Shown here: positions 1 through 7,137 of the stretch, piece after piece
Numbering within the stretch: position 1 is the stretch's first letter
How the letters are laid out: each line of letters starts with the position of its first letter
NCBI RefSeq assembly: GCF_002355275.1
Contig: NZ_CP023449.1
Span: 2,706,001 to 2,770,000, forward strand
Length of the DNA stretch: 64,000 bases
Source of the DNA: Rhizorhabdus dicambivorans
Lineage (GTDB): Bacteria; Pseudomonadota; Alphaproteobacteria; Sphingomonadales; Sphingomonadaceae
Reading direction: 5' to 3'
The notes under the pieces: generated by a model
Databases searched by the model: none
What the model was told of the DNA's origin: nothing
What the model saw: the letters and a program-made list of their open reading frames with translations, nothing else
Translations under genes and position numbers: made by a program

Positions 1-1173
1 GGTCAACGCCAGACGGGCGGCCAGGGCCTGTTCCGGCCCGAGGACAATCTGGAATCGAGCTACGCCCGCGATGCGCTGCGGCAGCTCTATCTCCTGATCG
101 TTCGCGGCAAGGTCGAGGGGTGCTCGCTGGGTCGCTTCGAGTCCGCGACCGGCCTGAAATTGACCGATGAGGGCGGCATCAAGGACGAGTTGCCGCCGAT
201 CACCACGTTCCTCAACCGCCTGCTGGCGCTGACCATCGAGCTTCAGGGCATCCTCTTCACCGCCTTCGAGCAATTACTCGACGCCAAGGTGGCCGGAGCC
301 ATCGCCAGCGGCGTTTATGATGTCGGGCTGGAAACGCTGACGGCGGAGAGTTTCGTCGTCGCGGAGCGCACGACCATCTACACCCATCCGGCAACGGGCG
401 CGCAGACGCGGCTGCTCACCATCACCGAGCGCCGCCGAAACCAGCCAACCGCGCTCGATACGGCGCTCGGTTGGCTCGACGATCCGCATGCCCGGCTGCT
501 CATCAACGCGCGGTCGGGACGCGCTGCTGTCCAGGTGCCGGCGCCGTCAATCATGCTCGACGACGGCGAGATCGAACGTCGCGTCCGCCTGATCCGGCCG
601 ATGGAACAGCAGCACGCAAGCCTCGCCATGATGGAAGACAGCCATTGGCAGGAAGCCGCTCGCGACAGCTTTGCAGCGGTCTGGCAACGTGAAGTCGCCG
701 AAGTGCCGGCCTATACCGATGGCGCCATCCACATGGTCAGCGGTTTGCTGCTGCCGGTGTGGAAGCGCCTGCCGAACGAGTCGACGCGCGTCTATCGGCT
801 CCAGACCGACGATGGCGAACGCATCATCGGGCGGCGGGTTTCGCCCGCCTGGGCCATGAATGCCGCCTCGACGGAAACGGCCAATCTCAGCAGCGATGAT
901 GCCTACGCCGCTCTGGTGGATGGTCGCACCATCCTCGACCTGGCCAGCGGGCTCCAGCTTCGCCGCGCGCGCGTCATGGGCGCGAACCGGATCGAACTGT
1001 CCGGCTTCACCGACACCATGCGGGATCGCCTGCGCGCATATGGCCTCTTCAGCGAGATCATCTCCTGGAAGCTGCGCTTCTTCATCCCGGTCGATGCCTC
1101 TGGTCCCGCCATCATCGGCAAGCTGCTCGCCACCTATCCGGTCGAGCGGATCAGCGAGCGTGAGGCAGCGTGA
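1..1173 (+). CDS. Strawberry-notch-like protein, C-terminal part (5' end outside window)
   Basis: The frame is open from base 1, so only the last 390 codons are visible. The sequence resembles the C-terminal domain of strawberry-notch (SBNO)-type helicase-like proteins carried by alphaproteobacterial ICEs, in phrases such as GQGLFRPEDNLES and LYLLIVRGKVEGCSL. In that family the nucleotide-binding and helicase motifs lie further N-terminal, and none is visible here. The stop (TGA, 1171-1173) overlaps the start of the next gene as TGATG, so the two are probably translated together. This gene followed by a Toprim protein and a DUF2493 protein is a familiar ICE order, which supports the call. The role on the element is not established; unwinding or remodelling incoming DNA is only a guess. 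Confidence 0.7.
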   Translation, partial: GQRQTGGQGLFRPEDNLESSYARDALRQLYLLIVRGKVEGCSLGRFESATGLKLTDEGGIKDELPPITTFLNRLLALTIELQGILFTAFEQLLDAKVAGAIASGVYDVGLETLTAESFVVAERTTIYTHPATGAQTRLLTITERRRNQPTALDTALGWLDDPHARLLINARSGRAAVQVPAPSIMLDDGEIERRVRLIRPMEQQHASLAMMEDSHWQEAARDSFAAVWQREVAEVPAYTDGAIHMVSGLLLPVWKRLPNESTRVYRLQTDDGERIIGRRVSPAWAMNAASTETANLSSDDAYAALVDGRTILDLASGLQLRRARVMGANRIELSGFTDTMRDRLRAYGLFSEIISWKLRFFIPVDASGPAIIGKLLATYPVERISEREAA

Positions 1174-2207
1174 TGGCTCGGCAGGACGCTTCGGAACTTG
1201 CACACAGTCTCGGCCGACAGGCCGAGGCGGTCTGCCGCCACTATCTCTCCAACGGCCACCGGCAGGGCAACTACTGGCAGGTTGGCGATGCTCGCAATGT
1301 CGCAGGCCGCTCCATGTTCGTGCGCCTGCGCGACACCCCGAAGGGACCAGCGGGCAAATGGACCGACGCCGCCACCGGCGAACATGGCGACCTTCTCGAC
1401 ATCATCCGGGAATCGCTCGGCCTCATCGACTTCGCAGACGTTGCTCAAGAGGCGCGCACCTTCCTCAGCCTGCCGCATCCCGAACCCGAGCCGGCATCAC
1501 GCCGCGGACTGGCGCCAGCGCCATCGGGGTCGCCCGAGGCGGCACGCCGTCTCATCGCCATGACGCAACCGATCACCGGGACCATCGTGCAGACCTATCT
1601 GCGCAGACGCGGCATTGTGCTTTTGCACGGAACCGGAAACCTGCGCTTCCACCCCCGCTGCTACTACAAGCCCGACGATGGCCCGACCGAGACCTGGCCC
1701 GCCATGATCGCCGCCGTCACCGACCTCGCTGGCAAGATCACCGGCGCGCACCGCACCTGGCTTGCGCCTGACGGCTCCGACAAAGCCCCCATCGACACAC
1801 CACGCAAGGCGATGGGCGATCTCCTCGGCAATGCAGTCCGCATCGGTGCGCCCGGCAGCGTAATGGCGGCAGGCGAAGGTATCGAGACCATGCTGTCGCT
1901 CCGGCAGGTCCTGCCCGATATGGCGATGGCGCCGGCGCTTTCGGCAGCGCATCTGGCCGCCATCCTGTTCCCGGCGACTTTGCGGCGGCTCTATATCGTC
2001 CGAGACGACGATCCGGCCGGTGACGGCGCGCGGGACATGCTGATCGAACGGGCGAACGCCGAGGGAATCGAGGCCATTACATTGTCGCCGGCATTCGGGG
2101 ACTTCAACGAGGATTTGCGGCGGCTCGGTATCGACGCGCTTCGGGCAGGCGTTCGAGTGCAGCTCGCTCCAGAGGACGTCGCACGCTTCATGGACCTTGC
2201 CGCTTAG
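1173..2207 (+). CDS. Toprim-domain (primase-like) protein
   Basis: A 344-residue protein. The C-terminal half carries a Toprim fold: the conserved glutamate lies in GEGIET near residue 233 and the acidic DxD cluster in RDDDPAG near residue 278. The N-terminal half has a DnaG/phage-primase-like look (EHGDLLDIIRESLGLIDF), but I do not see a clear zinc finger. Such proteins are thought to prime or process element DNA; this is family inference. The start ATG at 1173 overlaps the preceding stop; a GTG three bases earlier (1170) is possible. The coupling suggests one operon with the strawberry-notch gene. Confidence 0.75.
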   Translation: MARQDASELAHSLGRQAEAVCRHYLSNGHRQGNYWQVGDARNVAGRSMFVRLRDTPKGPAGKWTDAATGEHGDLLDIIRESLGLIDFADVAQEARTFLSLPHPEPEPASRRGLAPAPSGSPEAARRLIAMTQPITGTIVQTYLRRRGIVLLHGTGNLRFHPRCYYKPDDGPTETWPAMIAAVTDLAGKITGAHRTWLAPDGSDKAPIDTPRKAMGDLLGNAVRIGAPGSVMAAGEGIETMLSLRQVLPDMAMAPALSAAHLAAILFPATLRRLYIVRDDDPAGDGARDMLIERANAEGIEAITLSPAFGDFNEDLRRLGIDALRAGVRVQLAPEDVARFMDLAA

Positions 2208-2554
2208 CCGGAAGGGGCTGACAGGTGGCGCGCAGCCCCCATGCCGCAACGATGCGCCAGTGACGACAAAAAGACCGCGCCTCGGCCTTCGAGAGGGCGA
2301 TCGGCCATCAGCCGTGCCGGATCAGCAATGGCTGCGGCCGACGATTTTCCGGCGGCGCATGTCCACCCCACGCGGCAGGCCGCGCGGGGACCCCGAACCC
2401 GCGCCTTTCCATCGCGAAACAAAATCGCCGGCCTTTGCCATCCTCCGCTGGCGCTTCGGCCCTACGCTTCGCTCCGGGTGCAGGTCCGTCCCGCCCGACG
2501 GCTTCGTCGCCATGAAGGCCGCGACGGTCGCGGTCCTTGCCGACGGAGCATCCC
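2208..2554 (+). other. 347-bp gene-free leader upstream of the DUF2493 gene (leader copy A)
   Basis: I see no credible gene here. The last 145 bases contain blocks that recur in the long leader of the DUF736 gene at 5834: TCGCGAAACAA (2412-2422), GCCATCCTCCGCT (2437-2449), and then a TCCGTCC...CGTCGCCATGAAGGCCGC-like stretch. The spacing between blocks is similar in both places. This suggests a shared 5' regulatory or structural element rather than random spacer. Confidence 0.5.
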
Positions 2555-3481
2555 ATGAGCGAGCACGACGACTACGAACCGCACCACGAGTCATCCCCGA
2601 CCGACTATCTGATCCAGGACTTGCAGCTCCACGGCTACCGTCCCTCCGAAGACGAGTTGGACCAGCGCCCGCCACCGGAAGACCGCATCATCGAAGGCGC
2701 CGTCGCCGACATCTTCGACGCCCTGGTCGCCACGATCACCGACACCAGCCTCGACTTCGATCTCCCCGATCTCCTCTGGTCGACCGTCAATATGTTCCAC
2801 CGCGCCGTGGACCGCATCGAACAGAAGCTCGACGACAACGAGCAGGCGCAAAGGCAGCTTCAGCGCGAACAGGATGGCTCCGAGGTGAAGTCCCTCCAGC
2901 TCGAGCACCTCATCGACATCGGCATGAACCTGATCGACCGCCGCGACGGCATGGAAACATTTCGCGAGGCCGCCGCTGGACGCTACCTCGTCGCCACCGG
3001 CTCACCCTGGTCGCAACGCACCGGATCACGGGTCAACCATCGCAACCTCACCGCGTCGCTGATCGACAGCCGGGATTTCCTCGCCGCCAGGAGGCGCGCA
3101 GATACCGAGGTACTCGTACCCGCCGGCCCGAAGATCGCCTTCTCGGGCGGCGACACCGCCGACCACAAGCAGATCTGGGCCAAGCTCGATCAGATCCATA
3201 CCAAGCACCCCGACATGGTGCTGCTGCATGGCGGCTCGCCGAAAGGCGCCGAAAAGATCGCTTCCCGCTGGGCCGACAGCCGCAAGGTGCCGCAGGTCGC
3301 CTTCAAGCCGGACTGGACGAAGCACGCCAAGGCCGCACCGTTCAAACGCAATGACCAGATGCTCAGCATCGTGCCGATCGGGGTCGTGATCTTCCCCGGC
3401 ACGGGCATTCAGGACAACCTGGCCGACAAGGCCCGCAAGATGGGCATCCCGGTCTATCGGTTCGGCTCGGGCGGCGCGTAA
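2555..3481 (+). CDS. DUF2493 (SLOG superfamily) protein
   Basis: A 308-residue protein. From about residue 194 it has a Rossmann-like SLOG/DUF2493 domain (KIAFSGGDTADHK, then LHGGSPKGAEKIASRWAD, ending VIFPGTGIQDNLADKAR). Relatives bind nucleotide-derived ligands; the substrate is unknown. The N-terminal 190 residues are helical and charged, without a family I know. ATG 2555 is chosen because it follows GGAGCATCCC; an upstream TTG (2537) has no ribosome site. Genes of this family are constant members of alphaproteobacterial ICE leading regions. A long leader precedes it and a toxin-antitoxin pair follows about 90 bp after its stop. Confidence 0.8.
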   Translation: MSEHDDYEPHHESSPTDYLIQDLQLHGYRPSEDELDQRPPPEDRIIEGAVADIFDALVATITDTSLDFDLPDLLWSTVNMFHRAVDRIEQKLDDNEQAQRQLQREQDGSEVKSLQLEHLIDIGMNLIDRRDGMETFREAAAGRYLVATGSPWSQRTGSRVNHRNLTASLIDSRDFLAARRRADTEVLVPAGPKIAFSGGDTADHKQIWAKLDQIHTKHPDMVLLHGGSPKGAEKIASRWADSRKVPQVAFKPDWTKHAKAAPFKRNDQMLSIVPIGVVIFPGTGIQDNLADKARKMGIPVYRFGSGGA

Positions 3482-3510
3482 GCGCCGCCGGGACCGGCCG
3501 CCTTGAAAAA

Positions 3511-3568
3511 TGATAGCAATTTATATATGATGCTATCACCGCTATCAAGTTTGCAGGAGGCGCTATCA
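3511..3568 (+). promoter_or_regulatory. Four-copy GCTATCA operator overlapping the fitA ribosome site and start
   Basis: A perfect inverted repeat, TGATAGCA (3511-3518) and TGCTATCA (3531-3538), encloses an AT-rich core (ATTTATATATGA). Two further direct copies of GCTATCA lie at 3541-3547 and 3562-3568. The last copy touches the A of the fitA start codon, and AGGAGG (3555-3560) lies between the two. This layout fits autorepression by a ribbon-helix-helix antitoxin, as known for FitAB: bound protein would cover both promoter and ribosome site. Confidence 0.75.
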
Positions 3569-3822
3569 TGCCCGCAGTTACGATCAGGAATCTGTCCGAC
3601 GCGACGCACCGCGCCCTCAAGGTGCGGGCGGCGCAGCACGGCCGCAGCGCCGAAGCGGAAATGCGCGACATCCTCGAAATGGCTGTCCGCCCCGATACGC
3701 GCCTCCGGCTCGGCACGGCGCTCGCGGAACGCAGCCGCCGCCTCGGCTTGACCAATGAGGATGTCGAGGCCCTCGACCAGGCTCGTGACAAGGCGCCCGC
3801 CAAGCCGATGAGCTTCGAATGA
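3568..3822 (+). CDS. FitA-like ribbon-helix-helix antitoxin
   Basis: 84 residues. The first 45 (PAVTIRNLSDATHRALKVRA, then the EAEMRDILE helix) have the Arc/FitA ribbon-helix-helix pattern that binds DNA as a dimer. The C-terminal tail (LDQARDKAPAKPMSFE) should wrap and inhibit the toxin. The stop overlaps the toxin start as ATGA at 3819-3822, and the gene is preceded by a strong AGGAGG. The repeated operator upstream supports autoregulation. In an ICE such a pair usually stabilises the element after segregation; that role is inferred. Confidence 0.88.
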   Translation: MPAVTIRNLSDATHRALKVRAAQHGRSAEAEMRDILEMAVRPDTRLRLGTALAERSRRLGLTNEDVEALDQARDKAPAKPMSFE

Positions 3823-4241
3823 TCCTCCTCGACACCAATGTCGTATCGGAGGCGATGAAGCCCGCTCCCGACGAGGCCGTGCGCGCATGGCTCGACGAGC
3901 AGGCGGCGGAAACACTCTTTCTCTCCAGCGTCACCATCGCCGAGCTGATGTTCGGCATCGGCGCGCTCCCCGAGGGCAAGCGCAAGGAGCGTCTCACCGA
4001 AGCCCTAGATGGGGTGATGGAACTGTTCGCAGACCGCGTCCTCCCGTTCGATGTCGATGCTGCGCGCCGCTATGCGGATATCGCCGTCAAAGCCCGAGCG
4101 GCCGGGAAAGGCTTCCCTACTCCGGACGGCTACATCGCGGCGATCGCAGCCGCCAAGGGTTTTGCCGTCGCCACGCGCGACAACAGCGCATTCGACGCCG
4201 CGAATGTCACGGTCATCGATCCCTGGAAGGCCGGGCACTGA
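3819..4241 (+). CDS. FitB/VapC-type PIN-domain ribonuclease toxin
   Basis: 140 residues with a PIN domain. The acidic metal-binding residues are visible in LLDTNVVSE (Asp near residue 5), TIAELMFGI (Glu near 43) and PTPDGYIAA (Asp near 102), with a late acidic/polar set in TRDNSAF. PIN toxins cut RNA in a metal-dependent manner. The gene is translationally coupled to the antitoxin by a 4-base overlap. Length and motifs are those of an intact, probably active toxin. Confidence 0.9.
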   Translation: MILLDTNVVSEAMKPAPDEAVRAWLDEQAAETLFLSSVTIAELMFGIGALPEGKRKERLTEALDGVMELFADRVLPFDVDAARRYADIAVKARAAGKGFPTPDGYIAAIAAAKGFAVATRDNSAFDAANVTVIDPWKAGH

Positions 4242-4522
4242 CATCCGGCGAGCGGCAGCGCAGGTGAGGCCAGGCGATCCGGCAGCAACAGTCCTCGCGG
4301 CAAGCAGACAACCCGGTCTCCTGATCGGACGATCACCCCCGCTTCAAGACGCTGATCCTTGGGTTCAGCCGATGGCCTGACGCCATCAACCCGTAAAGGG
4401 TCGGACTACGCATAGCGTGCCGCCGCTCCGGCTTCGCCTACGCGGTGATTGCGGCCACCGGCCGAACTCTTCGGGCGCCTGTCAGCGGGGGATGGACCTC
4501 CGCTCAAACAGGAGCCAGGTCG

Positions 4523-4690
4523 ATGTCCTTCCAAACCGCTCACGCCTTCGCCTTCAGCCTCGCTACCACCCTGATGGCGGCCATCGTCATCTATCGCGCC
4601 GGAGACGGCACGCTCTCCGTCACCCCGACGTCGGAATATGATGGCGATGAAAACGCCATCGTCGGCGAAATCGACCCCTTCGCCTCATGA
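4523..4690 (+). CDS. Small 55-residue membrane-anchored protein of unknown function
   Basis: A start at ATG 4523, nine bases after AGGAGC, gives 55 residues beginning MSFQTAHAFAFSLATTL. Residues 5-25 form one likely transmembrane segment or uncleaved signal (FAFSLATTLMAAIVIYRA). The rest is an acidic tail (SEYDGDENAIVGEIDPF). Earlier in-frame starts would add a sequence with no ribosome site. I do not recognise the family. It lies between the toxin-antitoxin pair and another small membrane protein. Confidence 0.5.
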   Translation: MSFQTAHAFAFSLATTLMAAIVIYRAGDGTLSVTPTSEYDGDENAIVGEIDPFAS

Positions 4691-4824
4691 GGCGAACCGG
4701 GTCGCGCAGTCGGCGGACGCTTCACGCTTCTGCTCCCCCCGCGGCTCGAATTCTGCTAATCTCGCATGTGCGCCGTGGTGGTGGTGGAGGCGCGTCCGTC
4801 TGACATTTGACGAAAGACACCACC

Positions 4825-5265
4825 ATGATCTTCATCGGCATTCTCCTCAGCATCGCCGCCATCGGCTTCCTCTGCTGGCTCCTCTTCACGCTTGCAGTGT
4901 TCGCTCTTCCGTTCTTCGCGGGCGTGACTGCCGGCACATGGGCCTATGGCACCGGCGCGGGCTGGCTCGGCGCGATTGTCGTCGGCTTTGTCGCCGCCGG
5001 CCTGACCTTCGGCATCGGCCAATTCCTGCTCGCCACCGTCCGTCCGACCTGGGCACGCCTGCTCATCGCAGCAGCCTTCGTCGCCCCCGCTGTCGTCGCC
5101 GGTTTCCATGCCACCCATGGCATCGTGAGACACACCATGCCGTCGGAGACATGGCAGACCGTGTTCTCGGTCATCGGAGCGATCGCGGTCGGCATCGTCG
5201 CCTTCGCGCGCATCACTGGAATGGCGGCCTCCGCCCCATCTGCCGGGCATGTTTCCCACGCCTAA
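4825..5265 (+). CDS. Multi-pass inner-membrane protein, unknown function
   Basis: 146 residues from ATG 4825 (a TTG at 4807 is less likely). Four or five hydrophobic segments are visible: residues 1-28 (FIGILLSIAAIGFLCWLLF), about 30-45, 50-75, 80-100 and 112-135. It has no charged catalytic motif and no family I can name. It is probably an element-encoded membrane protein, perhaps affecting surface or transfer traits; this is speculation. A 568-bp gene-free stretch follows. Confidence 0.6.
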   Translation: MIFIGILLSIAAIGFLCWLLFTLAVFALPFFAGVTAGTWAYGTGAGWLGAIVVGFVAAGLTFGIGQFLLATVRPTWARLLIAAAFVAPAVVAGFHATHGIVRHTMPSETWQTVFSVIGAIAVGIVAFARITGMAASAPSAGHVSHA

Positions 5266-5833
5266 ACCCGCAGAGCCCATCGCGGCGGGATCCAGCGGCA
5301 CATAGCCTTTGTCCCCCACGTCATCTGGTCGCCTGATGGGGAAGCGGCATCGCGAAGCATCGGCTACGCCCACCTGTCACGGAACGATGGAGCGCGTCGG
5401 GGCGGCAACGACATCGTGGCCGGCAGCCCCTCAGCCGAGGCGTTTCGTCAGAGCTGGCGGAATGGCGAAATACGCAGCGCAGGCCTGTTCGAGGGAGGTC
5501 TACCGTGATCGCCGATCGGACTTCCCGGTCCAATGCGAAGGTCGCCGCCGTCTCCACCGTCGATCCGTCCAGCACCCGCGCCAAAACGGCCTCTTCAATG
5601 GCCTGATCTGGCCGAAGGACGGCTTTGCCTCGAGCGCCTAAGCCACAACGGCTGGCCCCGACTTTCTTCCCCTGCCGGCTGCGCCGTCATTCCTCGCGAA
5701 ACAACAAAGTCGTGTCTGCGCCATCCTCCGCTTTGCTGCGGTCGCAAGCGATGTGCCGTCGCTCGCCTCCGTCCGGTCGATCGCCATCGAGGCCGCAATG
5801 GCGCGGGCTCGAAACGGAAAACGGAGACTTACA
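5266..5833 (+). other. 568-bp gene-free stretch with leader copy B before the DUF736 gene
   Basis: Open frames here have no credible starts and look like shadows of high G+C. The distal part repeats blocks from the leader at 2412-2554: TCGCGAAACAA (5694-5704), GCCATCCTCCGCT (5720-5732), then TCCGTCC and ATCGCCATCGAGGCCGC close to the start codon. Short self-complementary segments such as GCGATGTGCCGTCGC suggest local folding. I see nothing else in the first 360 bases. Confidence 0.5.
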
Positions 5834-6160
5834 ATGGCGACCATCGGCACCTTCAAGAAGACCGGCTCGAACGAATTCGGCGGCGAAATCGTCACCCTCA
5901 GCGTCCAGGCCAAAGGCGTGCGCATCGTCCCCGACCTGCGCGCCAGCGGCGAGAACGCCCCCAGCCACCGGGTCCTGGTCGGCCGCGCCGAGATCGGCGC
6001 CGCCTGGTCCAAGCGCTCCAACGAGGGCCGCGACTATCTGGGCCTCAAGCTCGACGATCCGAGCTTCAACGCTCCGATCTACGCCAACCTCTTCGATGAC
6101 GAAGACGGCGAAGGTTACTCGCTGATCTGGTCCCGCCCCAACGGCCGCCGCGCAGACTGA
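5834..6160 (+). CDS. DUF736 family protein (copy 1)
   Basis: 108 residues. The DUF736 signature is clear: MATIGTFKKTG at the start, GEIVTLSVQAKGVRIVP, then VGRAEIGAAW, YLGLKLDDPSF and a final YSLIWSRP. The biochemical role is unknown; the family is typical of conjugative elements of alphaproteobacteria. ATG 5834 follows GGAGACTTACA. A diverged second copy lies at 16465. The gene is followed by a strong hairpin and has its own long leader, so it is probably a single-gene transcript. Confidence 0.9.
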   Translation: MATIGTFKKTGSNEFGGEIVTLSVQAKGVRIVPDLRASGENAPSHRVLVGRAEIGAAWSKRSNEGRDYLGLKLDDPSFNAPIYANLFDDEDGEGYSLIWSRPNGRRAD

Positions 6161-6173
6161 GGCGGCTTCACGA

Positions 6174-6197
6174 GGCCCCGGCCGAAAGGTCGGGGCC
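6174..6197 (+). terminator. Hairpin terminator after DUF736 copy 1
   Basis: GGCCCCGGCC (6174-6183), a GAAA loop and GGTCGGGGCC (6188-6197) form a 10-bp stem with one G-T pair. It begins 14 bases after the DUF736 stop and is followed by a pyrimidine-rich CCTTCCTGCTC rather than a pure T tract. Confidence 0.65.
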
Positions 6198-6370
6198 GCC
6201 TTCCTGCTCAGATCGCACCCGATCGCAGATGAGTGCCCCAAATAGTCGGGTCACACCGAAGGCGCGCCCTCCAGCTTTACTGCAAAAGCCAGCCCACAAA
6301 ACCTTCGCTTCACTGACGACAACGTCTCGATTGTCCGAATCAGCAAATCGGCGGCAGCGCAACACGGCCC

Positions 6371-6375
6371 TTCGG
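6371..6375. repeat. Left copy of 5-bp target-site duplication (TTCGG)
   Basis: TTCGG immediately precedes the transposon end TGTCGG and is repeated exactly at 11229-11233 just beyond the other end. Five-base duplications are the rule for Tn7-like and Tn5053-like transposition. Confidence 0.9.
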
Positions 6376-6503
6376 TGTCGGTGTTCCATCTTTCGTGAAT
6401 CGGCGCGATTCAGAAACTGAGTCGGAACGATGATTTGAGTTCTATTGGCTTTGTTCCATTGCTGTGAACTGGTCCAAAAATGTGCCATCAACGTGAACTG
6501 AGT
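6376..6503 (+). repeat. Transposon left end: terminal repeat and TnsB-binding-like sites
   Basis: Three similar sites point inward: TGTTCCATCTTTCGTGAA (6382), TGTTCCATTGCTGTGAAC (6452) and TGTGCCATCAACGTGAAC (6481). They are spaced about 70 and 29 bases apart, as in Tn7 left ends, where sites are separated. The first overlaps the terminal repeat. Confidence 0.75.
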
Positions 6504-6513
6504 CGCGTTGCAA

Positions 6514-7137
6514 ATGGAGGGCAAGTTGCGCCGCATCCCGCTCAGCCGGCGATCGCATATGATCGGTTCGCAGTCCTTGGAAACCGGGGTCGCGGAGCAC
6601 GAAAGCGCTCTGGAGCGGGATTTCGTGACGCTCACGAGCTTTGCCGATGCTTGCGCCGTAGTGACGGCGCAGCCGGTTACAGTCCGGTTCCGGCAAAGCG
6701 GGCGGGCGCGGCGATATACACCCGACTTCCGCGTCGATTGGAGCGCAGGTTCCAGCGAGCTGGTGGAAGTCAAATATCGCGTCGATCTGCGTGCTGGCTG
6801 GCAGCATTTGCGGCCCGCCTTCGCGGCGGCCCGGCGCTGGGCGCACGAGCATGGCGCGCGTTTCAGGATCGCAACGGAGCTTGGCATCCGCGGACCGAGG
6901 CTCGAAGCGGCAAAGCGGCTCCTTCCCCTCAGAAATGCTCCCGTGGACCTGGCGCTGGCCGAGCTGGCGGTGGCGCGGGCGCGGGAGACGGCAATCGACT
7001 TCATCGAGCTGGTCGATGCGTTGCCGGCTTCGCGCGAAGTTGCGCTCGGGGTGGTCTGGCGGCTGATCGCGCGCGGGGCGCTGATCGTCGACTTGTCGGT
7101 TCCGATCGTGCCCGGTTCATCCGTGAGGGCGGCGTGA
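6514..7137 (+). CDS. tnsA: TnsA-like transposon endonuclease
   Basis: 207 residues from ATG 6514. The restriction-endonuclease-like core is visible: TPDFRV near residue 70 (metal-binding Asp) and VEVKYR near residue 85 (E-x-K). In Tn7, TnsA cuts the 5' ends of the element so that it moves by cut-and-paste. The N-terminus has the ESALERDF segment typical of the family and the C-terminus a winged-helix-like region (LASREVALGVVWRL-like). No clear ribosome site precedes the ATG; a start at 6559 is possible. The stop overlaps the tnsB GTG start as GTGA. Separate TnsA and TnsB proteins here contrast with the fused forms of some CRISPR-associated transposons. Confidence 0.85.
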   Translation: MEGKLRRIPLSRRSHMIGSQSLETGVAEHESALERDFVTLTSFADACAVVTAQPVTVRFRQSGRARRYTPDFRVDWSAGSSELVEVKYRVDLRAGWQHLRPAFAAARRWAHEHGARFRIATELGIRGPRLEAAKRLLPLRNAPVDLALAELAVARARETAIDFIELVDALPASREVALGVVWRLIARGALIVDLSVPIVPGSSVRAA

